Part shown: piece by piece, positions 20,352 to 30,100 of the stretch | Layout of the letters: every line of letters starts with the position of its first letter | How positions within the stretch are numbered: the first letter of the stretch is position 1 | Source of the DNA: JBEVJK01 sp963791325 | Lineage (GTDB): Bacteria; Pseudomonadota; Alphaproteobacteria; Rhizobiales; Rhizobiaceae | DNA length: 64,000 nt | NCBI GenBank assembly: GCA_963791325.1 | Contig: CAWBRU010000022.1 | Span: 62,001 to 126,000 of the forward strand | Direction: 5' to 3' | Notes under the pieces: generated by a model | Told to the model about the DNA's origin: nothing | What the model saw: only the letters and a program-made list of their open reading frames with translations | Database searches by the model: none | Made by a program: the position numbers and the translations under genes

Positions 20352-22058
20352 TCACTGGTAAGATACCAGCGTTGGCTCATTTTCATGACTGAATTCGGGC
20401 TTTACGCCAAGCAAAGACGCACTGCGGCGAATGATATTGGCAAGGATCGGTGCCGCGTTGAACGCCGCGGTGGCCGGCATACCGGGCTTTTCCGGCTTCG
20501 GCTCATCGATGACGGTCAGCACAACATATTGTGGATCATCCATCGGGAAAGCGGCCAGGAAGGCGTTGAAGCGCTTGTCGGTCGAGTAGCGGCCGTTGAC
20601 GACTTTCTCCGCCGTGCCGGTCTTGCCGCCGACCCGGTATCCCGGCACCTCGGCCTTCTTGCCGGACCCCTTCTCGGCGTTGAGGCGGTAGAGGAAGCGC
20701 ATGTCCTCGCTGGTCTTCTCCTTGACCACGCGCTCGGCGACGGCGCTCGCCGCCGGCTGCGTGCGCGGCAGGAAAGTCGGCTCGATGAGCATGCCGCCAT
20801 TCATCAGCGCGGCGGCGCCGACTGCGGTCTGCAGCGGCGTCGTCGACATGCCGTGGCCGAACGAGATGGTGATCGAGTTGACCTTCTTCCACATTTTCGG
20901 CTCGGTCGGGTGGGCGACCTCAGGCAGTTCGGTGCGCATGCGGTCGAGCAGGCCCATGCGCTTCAGGAACTCCCGGTGCCCGTCGATGCCGACGACGTCG
21001 GCCTCGCGCGCCGAACCGATGTTGGAGGAATAGATGAACACCTCCGGCACCGACAGGATGCGGCCTTTGCCGTGAAAATCGTGGATGGTCTGATGGCCGA
21101 TGGTGATCGGACGGCGCGCATCGAAGGTGCTCGCCAGAGTCACCTTGCCGGAGTCCAGCGCCATGGCCGTGGTGAAGCTCTTGATCGTCGAGCCCATCTC
21201 ATAGGTGCCGGCCGACATGCGGTTCAGCCGGTCCTTCTCCAGCGCGTTGTAGGGGTTGTTGGGATCGTAATCCGGCAGTGAGGCCATCGCCAGCACCTCG
21301 CCGGTCTTGACGTTGAGCACGACCGCGCCGGCGGCGATGGCGTGGAACTTGTCCATGCCGCGCGACAGTTCGTCATGAACGATGTGCTGGACGCGGATGT
21401 CGAGCGACAGGCGCACCGGTTTGAGGTCGGTGTCCTCCGCCAAGCCCGACAATTGCAGGTCGGTCAGGCCCTGATCGTCGATGTATTTTTCCAGTCCGGC
21501 AATGCCGCGGTTGTCGACATTGACGAGGCCCAGAATGTGCGAGGCCGTCGGTCCGCCGGGATAGAAGCGCTTCTTCTCGGTGCGGAAGCCGATGCCGGGA
21601 ATGCCGAGCTGCAGGATGTCGTTCTGCTGCTTCGGCGACAGCTGCCGCTTGAGCCAAACGAACCCGGCGCCGCTTTTCAGCTTGTCATAGGTCTGCTCGT
21701 AGTTGAGGTCGGGCAGCACCGTCGACAGCCGCTCGATCGCCTCGTCCGCATCGACGATGCGGCGCGGCTCGGCAAACAGCGACGCCGTCTTGATATCGGT
21801 CGCCAAGACCTCGCCGTTGCGGTCGACGATGTCCGGGCGGGAGGCGGTGACCCGGCTTTCCGGACCGCCGGACGCCTCCGGGTCCTGCATCCCGAGAAAC
21901 ACCAGCCGGCCGGCGATCACCGCATAGATGCCGAAGAACGCTGCCATCGTCATCACGACCCGGGTCGTGTTACGGCCGCCACGCCGCTTGCCGCGTCCAT
22001 CGACGACGATCGGTGAGGGCGGCGCCGCCTTCTTCCGTCGCAGCCAGCGCGGGATCAT
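20352..22058 (-). CDS. ftsI: Division-specific peptidoglycan transpeptidase FtsI (PBP3)
   Basis: Crosslinks septal peptidoglycan. I place the start at ATG 22058, where an ATGA overlap with ftsL is formed, giving 568 residues; an open frame extends further upstream but only over ftsL. A basic cytoplasmic tail leads into one membrane anchor (about residues 33-55). The dimerisation/pedestal domain begins RVTASRPDIVDRNGEVLATDI. The transpeptidase has the catalytic Ser290-Thr-Ile-Lys293 motif, SSNIGSARE as the SxN motif, and VGGKTGTAEK as the KTG motif. The class B architecture (no glycosyltransferase domain) fits pairing with FtsW. Confidence 0.97.
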   Translation of the reverse strand: MIPRWLRRKKAAPPSPIVVDGRGKRRGGRNTTRVVMTMAAFFGIYAVIAGRLVFLGMQDPEASGGPESRVTASRPDIVDRNGEVLATDIKTASLFAEPRRIVDADEAIERLSTVLPDLNYEQTYDKLKSGAGFVWLKRQLSPKQQNDILQLGIPGIGFRTEKKRFYPGGPTASHILGLVNVDNRGIAGLEKYIDDQGLTDLQLSGLAEDTDLKPVRLSLDIRVQHIVHDELSRGMDKFHAIAAGAVVLNVKTGEVLAMASLPDYDPNNPYNALEKDRLNRMSAGTYEMGSTIKSFTTAMALDSGKVTLASTFDARRPITIGHQTIHDFHGKGRILSVPEVFIYSSNIGSAREADVVGIDGHREFLKRMGLLDRMRTELPEVAHPTEPKMWKKVNSITISFGHGMSTTPLQTAVGAAALMNGGMLIEPTFLPRTQPAASAVAERVVKEKTSEDMRFLYRLNAEKGSGKKAEVPGYRVGGKTGTAEKVVNGRYSTDKRFNAFLAAFPMDDPQYVVLTVIDEPKPEKPGMPATAAFNAAPILANIIRRSASLLGVKPEFSHENEPTLVSYQ

Positions 22059-22429
22059 CGCACCACCCCGCCGGTGACGGTGGGATCGCGGCCGTTGTCG
22101 GCCATACCGCCCAGGTGCTGGCTGGTCAGGTCCTCGATCTGCAGCGGCCGCGCCGGCAGCTCGTCCATGCCGACGATCTGGTGGGCCTCGACCGGCTGCA
22201 GCGCCAGCTCGGTTTGGTAGATCTCCGACAGCTTCTGCAGGCGCGAGGGTTGGGTGAGCAGGCTCCAATCCGCCTTGAGCAGCGTGATGGTGTCCTGCTC
22301 GAGCTTGATCTGCGTCTGGATGCGATGGACCTCGGCGAGCCGGCTTTCGGCCTCGTGCTTGGTTTTGTAGGTGAAGGCGGCGGCGGCAACCATGGCCGCG
22401 ATCAGGACGATGTCGCTGGTGCGGAACAC
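22055..22429 (-). CDS. ftsL: Cell division protein FtsL
   Basis: Small bitopic divisome protein of 124 residues. One N-terminal membrane segment (SDIVLIAAMVAAAAFTYKTK) is followed by a predicted coiled coil (residues about 25-75, EAESRLAEVHRIQTQIKLEQ and on), where FtsL pairs with FtsB and FtsQ. The C-terminal tail includes Pro/Ala-rich text typical of rhizobial FtsL. Sequence identity in this family is low, so the call depends on length, topology and position between rsmH and ftsI. It overlaps ftsI by 4 bases. Confidence 0.9.
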   Translation of the reverse strand: MFRTSDIVLIAAMVAAAAFTYKTKHEAESRLAEVHRIQTQIKLEQDTITLLKADWSLLTQPSRLQKLSEIYQTELALQPVEAHQIVGMDELPARPLQIEDLTSQHLGGMADNGRDPTVTGGVVR

Positions 22430-22432
22430 GCT

Positions 22433-23449
22433 CTATCTCTCCTTCAAGGAGCCAAGGTCAGGCAGTTTCGGCAATCCGAACACGGCGGCATCGGAGGGCC
22501 GCGCCGGCGCTGCCGTGCGGCGGGCTGCGCGCAGCCGGGCCGAGCGGGCGCGCGGATTGCGGAGGATCTCGTCGGCCTGCGGCGTCACCGGCTTGGCCGG
22601 CCGCTCGAATGTCGGTGCCGCCGCCGCCCGCTCAGGCAGATGGCGCGAGGCCGCGGGCGGGGCCGCGCGATCGGCGAGGAAGCGCTTGACCATGCGGTCC
22701 TCGAGCGAGTGGAAGGTGACCACGGCGAGCCGGCCGCCCGGCTTCAGCACTTGCTCGGCGGCCTGCAGGGCAGCGGCAAGCTCGCCGAGCTCGTCATTGA
22801 CGAAGATGCGCAGCGCCTGGAAGACGCGCGTAGCCGGGTGGATCTTGTCGGTCGGCTTGCGCCCGACCAGCGTCTCGATCGCGTCGGCGAGTTCCGTGGT
22901 GCGGGCGAACGGCCGCTCGGCGGCGCGGCGCTCGATCATGCGGGCGATGCGGCCGGCATGACGCTCCTCGCCGAGAAGCCCGAAGATGCGGGTGAGATCG
23001 CCGGCCTTGCCGCGGTTGACCACGGTGGCCGCGCTCACTCCTGCGCGCGCCATGCGCATGTCGAGCGGACCATCTGCCCGGAAGGAGAAGCCGCGCCCGG
23101 CCTCGTCGAGCTGCATGGAGGAAACGCCGATGTCGAGCACCACCGCATCGGCGGCGTCGACCCATTGCGCGAGCGAGGAGAACGGCGCCTCGATCAGCCG
23201 CAGGCGGCCGCCGCAGGCCGCCTCCAGCGCCCGCCCCGCGCCGACGGCGTCGGGATCCCGGTCGAAGGCCACGACGTTGGCGCCCCGATCGAGCAGGCGC
23301 CGGGAATAGCCGCCGGCCCCGAAAGTGGCGTCGACGATCAGCTGACCCTCGATCGGCGACAGCGCCGCCAGCACCTCCTCGATGAGCACCGGGATGTGGC
23401 GGGCCGGTCCGCCGACGGCGCCGGATGGGTCGCCGTGACCCGCCATCAT
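22433..23449 (-). CDS. rsmH: 16S rRNA (cytosine1402-N4)-methyltransferase RsmH
   Basis: Methylates N4 of C1402 in 16S rRNA. The product has 338 residues from ATG 23449, which overlaps the mraZ stop (ATGA at 23449-23446). Signature segments are HIPVLIEEVLAAL at the N-terminus, VDATFGAGGYSRRLL (SAM motif I), LDIGVSSMQLDEAGRGFSF, RADGPLDMRM and VVTFHSLEDRMVKRF. The open frame continues well upstream of this start, but that part overlaps mraZ and has no family match. Confidence 0.96.
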   Translation of the reverse strand: MMAGHGDPSGAVGGPARHIPVLIEEVLAALSPIEGQLIVDATFGAGGYSRRLLDRGANVVAFDRDPDAVGAGRALEAACGGRLRLIEAPFSSLAQWVDAADAVVLDIGVSSMQLDEAGRGFSFRADGPLDMRMARAGVSAATVVNRGKAGDLTRIFGLLGEERHAGRIARMIERRAAERPFARTTELADAIETLVGRKPTDKIHPATRVFQALRIFVNDELGELAAALQAAEQVLKPGGRLAVVTFHSLEDRMVKRFLADRAAPPAASRHLPERAAAAPTFERPAKPVTPQADEILRNPRARSARLRAARRTAAPARPSDAAVFGLPKLPDLGSLKER

Positions 23450-23913
23450 CCCGATTCTCCGGTGTGAGCCGGCGGCGACGCGGCTTGGCGCAGCCGCAGG
23501 AGCCGCTGACGGACCGCGGCCGCATGCACCTTGAGACGCTCCGGCTCCCAGATCTGGAAGAACCCGCCGCGGCCAACGAACGCCACCTCGCCGACGATGC
23601 CGGTATGCTCGCGCATGAAGTCCGTCACCGTGATGCGGCCATCCTGGTCGAGCTTCAGGAAGGCGCCGTCGCCATGAACGAAGAACGACATGTCGTCGGC
23701 GGTCTGCAGGAACGGATCCTCGGCCGTCATCCGCGCTTCGTAGCGGTCGAGGAGATCGGGGCCGCCGACATCCAGCGCCGGCATATCGAGCGCCCGCAGC
23801 GCGTAGAGCTCGGCGAAGCCGCGCGTGGTCAGCACGGCACGGAAATGGGCCGGCACCGAGACACGGCCCTTGGCATCGACCCTGTTGATCGCGTTGGATA
23901 GAAATCGATCCAT
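23446..23913 (-). CDS. mraZ: Transcriptional regulator MraZ
   Basis: DNA-binding regulator at the head of the dcw cluster, made of two AbrB-like halves. The product has 155 residues. The N-terminal half reads FLSNAINRVDAKGRVSVPA and the second half has FLKLDQDGRITVTDFM, the two copies of the DKGRxxxP-like motif. MraZ represses its own operon in E. coli by binding TGGG repeats; candidate repeats are found at 24098-24132. The start ATG 23913 gives MDRFLSNAINRV, the normal N-terminus. Confidence 0.95.
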   Translation of the reverse strand: MDRFLSNAINRVDAKGRVSVPAHFRAVLTTRGFAELYALRALDMPALDVGGPDLLDRYEARMTAEDPFLQTADDMSFFVHGDGAFLKLDQDGRITVTDFMREHTGIVGEVAFVGRGGFFQIWEPERLKVHAAAVRQRLLRLRQAASPPAHTGESG

Positions 23914-24097
23914 GACGCCGCCCGGCTGGACCTGCCCGCCGCGCGCCCCTCTGCTCTATGTCCCTCACGGACGCAGCCCCCGCTCGTCCGCCTTCGTGCG
24001 CCCTCGAACGCGCAACATCTCCGCGCCGCTCGGCCTGACGGGCCGTCGGTCTGGCGGATGCTCCACCTGTCACTGAAACAACGACGGGATCGCGGTT

Positions 24098-24132
24098 ATG
24101 GGATATCATGGGCTGATATGGGCGTCAACGGG
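24098..24132 (+). promoter_or_regulatory. MraZ-box-like array of TGGG repeats
   Basis: Three copies of ATGGG (24098, 24108, 24118) and a fourth variant ACGGG (24128) are spaced exactly 10 bases apart. MraZ is known to bind TGGGN repeats separated by 5-base spacers, which is the same 10-base period. The array lies 185-219 bases upstream of the mraZ start, with the TGGG reading on the strand opposite to mraZ. It is the only obvious structure in the 387-base gap between mraZ and the next gene (23914-24300); no promoter elements could be assigned with confidence. Confidence 0.6.
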
Positions 24133-24300
24133 AACAAGGCAGACGAACGACCGCCAGCGGCCCGAATTGGCGGCCTCCGGCATTTTCAAGATGTTTCGGC
24201 CATTAAGCCTAACGAAGGGCTAATGCGGCGACGCGCAACGCTTGGGCGGCACGGCCAAAGTGGAGCCGCCGAGCTCTCGGATGAAGGTCCGTGGAGGCGA

Positions 24301-24477
24301 TCAGCGCTCGCCCAGGATGAAGCCCCAGAGCAGGAAATTGCTGGGCTGCTCGCAGAATCCCGCATCGTAGGGGCGCGCCGAGCAGTAGCCTTGGTAGCGC
24401 TGAGCCTGCATCGTCGATTGGCAGCCGGCGAGCGCGGCAACCGTCAGCAGCACCGTTGCCTGCAAAATGCGCCGCAT
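24301..24477 (-). CDS. Small lipoprotein, 58 residues
   Basis: Short gene starting at ATG 24477 with AAGGAGA seven bases upstream. The protein MRRILQATVLLTVAALAGCQ has a basic start, a hydrophobic stretch and the lipobox LAGC, so it should be a lipid-anchored envelope protein. The mature part (about 40 residues) contains RYQGYCSARPYDAGFCEQPS with two further cysteines and ends SNFLLWGFILGER. I do not recognise the family. It lies between the dcw cluster and rnpB and faces the same way as both. Confidence 0.7.
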   Translation of the reverse strand: MRRILQATVLLTVAALAGCQSTMQAQRYQGYCSARPYDAGFCEQPSNFLLWGFILGER

Positions 24478-24612
24478 CGTCGTGTCTCCTTCGCCGACAG
24501 CCACCTCGCGCAACGCAGCATGGCCACCGGGGTTGCGCAAGGTGGCGCCGAAGTGTTGACGAGCCCTGAAGGACGCTCGCCCATCGCGGCCTGGGTGCAT
24601 GCTGGGTTGAAC

Positions 24613-25028
24613 GTGCCAGCCGGCCTATAAGCCGGGTTCTGTATGGCCCCGACGCCGAAGCGCCGGCGCGTGGCGGCCATTCCTCTTGGGCGAACGTCGC
24701 GGTTCGCCTCACGCAACCAACCCGGGCGACAGACCGGAAACAGCCCCGAGGGTCACCCCTCGCGTCGCCCCTATTCGGTTTTGCTCCCGGTGGGGTTTGC
24801 CGTGCCGCCCCTGTTGCCAGGCGCGCGGTGGGCTCTTACCCCACCCTTTCACCCTTGCCACGCCGGCATGGCGCGAGCCATCCCAGCCTGGCGGTTTGCT
24901 TTCTGTGGCACTTTCCCTGGGGTCGCCCCCGCCGGCCGTTAGCCGGCACCGTGTTTCCATGGAGCCCGGACTTTCCTCACCCGCAGCCTTTCGGCTGTCG
25001 CGGGTGCGGCCGCCCGGCCAGCTGGCAC
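24613..25028 (-). ncRNA. rnpB: RNase P RNA (class A)
   Basis: Catalytic RNA of RNase P, which trims the 5' ends of tRNA precursors. On the minus strand the highly conserved 5' core GAGGAAAGTCCGGGCTCC (near 24981) and the 3' core ending ACAGAACCCGGCTTATAG (near 24640) are both present. The two ends can pair as helix P1: GTGCCAGCTGGCC at 25028-25016 with GGCCGGCTGGCAC at 24625-24613, one G-U pair. These ends define a 416-base RNA, normal for alphaproteobacteria. The 5' end fits the promoter placed just upstream. Confidence 0.95.
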
Positions 25029-25033
25029 CGCCG

Positions 25034-25062
25034 TATAAAGGCACTCGCCGAACAAATTGCAA
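25034..25062 (-). promoter_or_regulatory. Promoter of rnpB
   Basis: On the minus strand, TTGCAA (25062-25057) and TTTATA (25039-25034) are separated by exactly 17 bases, a sigma-70 type promoter. Transcription would start about six bases on, at 25028, which is the 5' end deduced independently from the P1 helix of RNase P RNA. Confidence 0.75.
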
Positions 25063-25089
25063 CCGCCAAGATCGGCTTGGTGGGCTCGA

Positions 25090-25854
25090 TCAGCTCACCC
25101 GGCGAGGCAAGGTCTCGAGCAGCCGGTGCAAGGTGTCGAGCGTCGATCTGTCGGCCACGCCGTCGACACGGGCGGGGCGGAAATGGCGCTGGAAGGCTTC
25201 GACCACGACGCGGGTCTGGAGGTCGAAGATGCCGTTGATCTCGACGCCATAGCCGTAGAGCCCCAGCATCGATTGCAGCCGCTCGACAGCGGCTCCGCGG
25301 TCGCCCTCGGCGATGAAGCGGCCTCCTCCGCCCGCGGCCGGCGCCACGAAGTGGCCGATGCCCGCGGCGGCCAGCCCATCCCACGGAAACCGCTCTCCCG
25401 GATCGATCTTGCGGCCCGGCGCAACGTCGGAATGCGCAAGCACCCCCTCGCGCGGCACGCCATGGCGGGTGACGATGCCGCGGCAGAGCGCGATGACGGC
25501 GTCGATCTGGCGCGATGGAAAATCGCGGTAGCCGAGCGAGTGTCCGGGATTGGCGACCTCGATGCCGATCGACTGGGAGTTGATGTCGGTTTGGCCGCGC
25601 CAGGAGCTCTTGCCGGCATGCCAGGCGCGGTCGGCCTCCCTGACCATCTGGGTGACGCGGCCATCCTCATGCACGAGATAGTGGGCCGAGACTTCGCTCA
25701 CCGGATCGCACAGCCAGCCCTCGGCCGCTTCCGCCGTTTCCATGCCGGTATAGTGGATGACGATCAGCTCAGGACCGAGGCCCTCCCGTCTCAGCCCGAA
25801 ATTCGGCGAGACCCGGATGTCGGCCCCGGGATGGTCGGAAGGAAAGCCGGTCAT
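25090..25854 (-). CDS. N-acetylmuramoyl-L-alanine amidase, AmiD-like
   Basis: Amidase_2 type zinc hydrolase that cuts the bond between MurNAc and L-Ala in peptidoglycan or its fragments. The product has 254 residues. Zinc-ligand motifs are LIVIHYTGM (first His), and VLAHSDVAPGRKIDPGE (second His and the Asp/Lys region), with SIGIEVANPGH between. A C-terminal peptidoglycan-binding domain follows (about residues 185-250: GDRGAAVERLQSMLGLYGY and FDLQTRVVVEAFQRHF). No signal peptide is seen, so it may act on cytoplasmic anhydro-muropeptides (AmpD-like role) or be exported in another way. Its start overlaps the stop of the next upstream gene by 4 bases (ATGA), coupling it to the DjlA-like protein. 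Confidence 0.92.
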   Translation of the reverse strand: MTGFPSDHPGADIRVSPNFGLRREGLGPELIVIHYTGMETAEAAEGWLCDPVSEVSAHYLVHEDGRVTQMVREADRAWHAGKSSWRGQTDINSQSIGIEVANPGHSLGYRDFPSRQIDAVIALCRGIVTRHGVPREGVLAHSDVAPGRKIDPGERFPWDGLAAAGIGHFVAPAAGGGGRFIAEGDRGAAVERLQSMLGLYGYGVEINGIFDLQTRVVVEAFQRHFRPARVDGVADRSTLDTLHRLLETLPRRVS

Positions 25855-26570
25855 GCCGCCCGCAGCGCCTTTTCCAGCAGCTCGTAGGCGGCGTTGATGG
25901 CCGCCAGACGGGTGGTGGCGATGGCGATGAACTCCTGCGGCAGGCCGCGGGCGATCAGCCGGTCCGGATGGTTGCTGGCGACCAGGCGCCGGTAGTGGCG
26001 GCGCACTTCCTCGAGCGGAGCACCCGGCGAAACCCCGAGCACGACGTAAGGGTCGGCCTCGCCGAGATCCAGGTGCCGGGCGACGATGCGCTCGTAATGG
26101 GCCTCGTCGATCCGAAAGATTTCGGCGATGCGGCGCAGAAAGGTGCCCTCGCGCTCATGCATCACGCCGTCGGCTTTGGCGATGTGGAACAGACCGTCGA
26201 GAATGTCTTCCAGGATGCCGCAATTGGTTCGCCCCGAGCCGCACAGCCCGGCCATGCGCTCGGCGTAGAGCTCGTAGCCGGCGACGTCGCGGCGGGCGAG
26301 ATCGTAGAGCCGCGCCACGTTGCGGGTCTCTTCGGGCGGCACCTCGAAGATCTCCTGGAAAGCCCGGATCTCGTCCTGGGTGACGACGCCGTCGGCCTTG
26401 GCCATCTTGGCCGACAGCGCGATCATCGCGATCGAGAAGGCGACGCGGCGGCGCAGCTCAGGATCGGTGGCAAAGGCCGCGCGGACCGCGTCTGCCAGAT
26501 CCGTCGCGCCGCTCTTGGTCGACGCCGAGACCCGCACGACGAAATCGCCTATCCGCTGCCAAATGGACAT
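25851..26570 (-). CDS. DjlA-like protein with TerB and J domains
   Basis: Co-chaperone that would stimulate DnaK ATPase. The product has 239 residues. A TerB-like helical domain spans about residues 35-160 (VAFSIAMIALSAKMAKADGV, DEIRAFQEIFEVPPEETRNV, LFHIAKADGVMHEREGTFL). A C-terminal J domain follows (DPYVVLGVSPGAPLEEVRRH) with the essential HPD in VASNHPDRLIARG. Unlike E. coli DjlA no clear N-terminal membrane segment is visible. The pairing with an AmiD-type amidase in one overlapping unit is common in Hyphomicrobiales, although its reason is not known to me. Confidence 0.88.
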   Translation of the reverse strand: MSIWQRIGDFVVRVSASTKSGATDLADAVRAAFATDPELRRRVAFSIAMIALSAKMAKADGVVTQDEIRAFQEIFEVPPEETRNVARLYDLARRDVAGYELYAERMAGLCGSGRTNCGILEDILDGLFHIAKADGVMHEREGTFLRRIAEIFRIDEAHYERIVARHLDLGEADPYVVLGVSPGAPLEEVRRHYRRLVASNHPDRLIARGLPQEFIAIATTRLAAINAAYELLEKALRAA

Positions 26571-26687
26571 GCGTCGCTTTTAATCAAAAAGCAACGCGCT
26601 GGCGAGGCGGCCCGATGCCACGCCGAGCCGCCCTCCCCGGTTCGACAAAGGCCGTAAGGTCTGAGCCTCCGGGCCCCGCGTCGCTGA

Positions 26688-26903
26688 CTACTGCTGTGCC
26701 GGTTCGGCCGGCTTGGCCGGTTCGGCCGGCTTGGCCGGTTCGGCCGGCTTGGCGGGCTCCGCCGCCGGCGCTGCCGGCTTGGCAGGCTCGGCCGGCTTGG
26801 TTTCAGTGGTCGCCGGCGCCGTCGTCTGGGACTTGTTGTCGCTGCAGGCAGCAAGGCCGACAAAGGCACATCCCGCAACCAACGCAAGCACAAGCTTCTT
26901 CAT
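26688..26903 (-). CDS. Small lipoprotein with Pro-Ala-Glu-Pro-Ala-Lys repeats
   Basis: 71-residue protein: MKKLVLALVAGCAFVGLAAC is a lipoprotein signal with lipobox GLAAC (lipidated Cys20). The mature part is low complexity, ending in tandem PAEPAK hexapeptides. Such Pro/Ala/Lys-rich tails are usually extended and may span the periplasm or touch peptidoglycan. The start has AGGAGGG nine bases upstream, which supports real translation. No specific function can be assigned. Confidence 0.75.
   Translation of the reverse strand: MKKLVLALVAGCAFVGLAACSDNKSQTTAPATTETKPAEPAKPAAPAAEPAKPAEPAKPAEPAKPAEPAQQ
26701..26754. repeat. 18-bp tandem repeat inside the lipoprotein gene
   Basis: Three perfect copies of GGTTCGGCCGGCTTGGCC follow one another and encode the PAEPAK hexapeptides (in reverse); degenerate copies continue to about 26800. 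Copy number is likely to vary between strains by slippage. Confidence 0.85.
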
Positions 26904-27165
26904 TGGACCCTCCTTCTCCTAGGGGACGGGTTCCGATGAAAAACGGAATCAGCCGTCGCGGCGAAGGATAGCACGCCGATCGGCATTGCACCGTCACTTC
27001 CACTAACCGGACTTAACAATGTGTGCGTAAAGGTCTTTTCGGCCGTGGCGTCGGTTCGCGGCGCCGCTTTGGAGGCTGGCGGCGCCGCCTGGGACGGTCT
27101 ACAGCATCGGGTGGGGCGAGGTTGAGGCCATCGCCGGGAGCAGGCGGAAAACAAGGACGGCAGCG

Positions 27166-30100
27166 ATGCAGGGACGCTGGGATTTCTGGATCGACCGCGG
27201 CGGCACGTTCACCGATGTCATCGGCCGCGCGCCGGGCGGCGCGCTGCATGCGCGCAAGCTTTTGTCCGACAATCCCGAAGCCTATCGCGATGCCGCCGTT
27301 CAGGGCATTCGCGATCTGCTCGGCCTCTCCGGTGTCGCGCCGATTCCCGCAGGGGCCGTGGGCGACATCAAGATGGGCACCACCGTCGCCACCAATGCGC
27401 TGCTCGAGCGCAAGGGCGACCGCGTGCTTCTGCTGATCACCCGCGGCTTCCGCGACGCGCTGCGCATCGCCTACCAGGCACGTCCCGACATCTTCGCCAA
27501 GGAGATCGTGCTGCCCGAGCAGCTCTATGAGCGGGTCATCGAGGTCGACGAACGGATCCGGGCGGACGGCGCCGTCGAGACGGCGCTCGCGGCCGAAAAA
27601 TTGCGGCCCGCGCTCGCGGCGGCCAAGGCGGACGGCATTGACGCCGTCGCCATCGTCTTCATGCACGCCTGGAAGTTTCCCGCCCACGAACAGGCGGTTG
27701 CCGCCCTCTGTCGCGAGATCGGCTTCGCTCAGCTCTCGGTCAGCCATGAGATCTCGCCGCTGGTCAAGCTGGTCGGCCGCGGCGACACCACCGTGGTCGA
27801 CGCCTATCTGTCGCCGATCCTGTCGCGCTATGTGGGCCAGGTCGCCGAGGCGCTCGGGGTGGACGCGGCGGATGAGGACGGCCCGCGGCTGATGTTCATG
27901 ATGTCCTCGGGCGGATTGACGGCCGCCGATCTGTTCCAGGGCAAGGATGCGCTGCTGTCCGGCCCGGCCGGCGGCGTCGTCGGCATGGTCGAGACCGCGC
28001 GGCTCGCCGGCTTCGGCAAGGTCATCGGCTTCGACATGGGCGGCACGTCGACCGACGTCGCCCATTACGACGGCGACTATGAGCGCGCCTTCGACACCGA
28101 GGTGGCAGGGGTGCGGGTGCGTGCCCCGATGATGCGTATCCATACCGTCGCGGCCGGCGGCGGCTCGATCCTGCACTTCGAAGCCGGCCGGTTCCGCGTC
28201 GGCCCGGATTCGGCCGGCGCCAATCCGGGCCCTGCCTGCTACCGGCGCGGCGGGCCCCTCACTGTCACCGACGCCAATGTGATGCTCGGCAAGCTGCAGC
28301 CGGAGTTCTTTCCGGCGATCTTCGGCCCCGGCCAAGACCAGCCGATTTCCAGGGATGTGGTCAAGGACAAGTTCGAAGCGCTTGCCGGCGAGATCGGCGA
28401 CGGCCGCGGCGCCGAGGCAGTGGCCGAAGGCTTCGTCACCATCGCCGTCGAGAACATGGCCAACGCCATCAAGAAGATCTCGGTGCAGCGCGGCTACGAC
28501 GTGACCGAATACCTGCTCAACTGCTTCGGTGGAGCGGGCGGCCAACACGCTTGCCTGGTAGCCGATGCGCTCGGCATGGAAGCGGTGCTGATCCACCCCT
28601 TCTCCGGCCTGTTGTCGGCCTACGGCATCGGGCTTGCCTCGGTCTTTGCGTCACGCAGCCAGGCGCTGATCCAGCCGCTCGAACCCGCCTCCGCCGGAGC
28701 GGCGGCGGCCCTGATCGAAGAGCTCAAGGGCGCAGTGTTTGCCGAACTTGCCCAGCAAGGCGTCGCGGTCGAGCAAGTCGCCTGGCGGCCGATCCTCCAC
28801 ATCCGCTACGACGGAACGGACACGGCCTTGCCGGTCGCGTTCGAAGATCAGGATCTCGACCGCGCCAGGCGCGACTTCGAGACCGTGCACAGGGCGCAGT
28901 TCGGCTTCGTCTACGAGGACAAGCCGATGGTCATCGAAGCGGTCGCCGTCGAAGGCCTCGACGGCGAGCGGCGCGGCCGCGAGGAGCATGACCGGCAAAC
29001 CACCGCGGCAACGCCCAAACCCGTCGAAACGCGCCGGATCTTTGCGGACGGCGGGTTCCGTGACGCGCCGGTCTATGCCCGCCGGGACCTGTCGGCGGGG
29101 CAGCTGGCGGCCGGACCCGCGCTGATCATCGAGGACCACCAGACGATCGTCGTCGAGACGGGCTGGGAGGCCGAGATCACCGCCAAGAATCACGTCCTGA
29201 TGCGCCGCATCGAGGCCAAGCGGCGCCGCGCTGCGCTCGGCACCGAAGCCGACCCGGTGATGCTCGAAGTGTTCAACAACCTGTTCATGTCGATCGCCGA
29301 ACAGATGGGGGTCACCCTTCAGAACACCGCCTACTCGGTCAACATCAAGGAGCGGCTCGATTTCTCCTGCGCGGTGTTCGACCAGGACGGCGCGCTGGTC
29401 GCCAATGCGCCCCACATGCCCGTTCACTTGGGTTCGATGGACCGCTCGGTCGAGACGATTATCCGGCTGAACGCCGGCGACATTCATCCCGGCGACGTGT
29501 TTGCGCTCAATGCGCCTTACAATGGCGGCACCCATTTGCCCGACATCACGGTGGTGACGCCGGTGTTCGACGACGCCGCCGAGAAGATCCTGTTCTGGAG
29601 CGCCTCGCGCGGCCACCACGCCGACGTCGGCGGCACTGCGCCGGGCTCGATGACCCCGCTCGCCGTTTCGGTCGACGAGGAAGGCGTCCTGTTCGATAAT
29701 TTCCGCATCGTTTCCCGCGGCCGCTTTCAGGAGGCTGCGCTTTACCGGCTGCTCACCGACCATCCCTACCCGGCCCGCAACCCGCACCAGAATATCGCCG
29801 ACCTCAAGGCGCAGATCGCCGCCAACGAGAAGGGCGTGGCCGAGCTGCGCAAAATGGTCGCGCATTTCGGCCTCGACGTGGTCAACGCCTATATGGGCCA
29901 CGTCCAGGACAACGCCGCGGAGAGTGTGCGCCGGGTGCTCGACCGGCTGCCCGACGTCGCCGGCTACAGCTACCCGACCGACACCGGCCAGGTGATCAAC
30001 GTCAAGATCAGCGTCGACCGCCGCGCCCGCCGGGCGATCGTCGATTTCACCGGCACCTCGCCGGTGATGGCCAACAACTTCAACGCCCCGGAGCCGGTCG

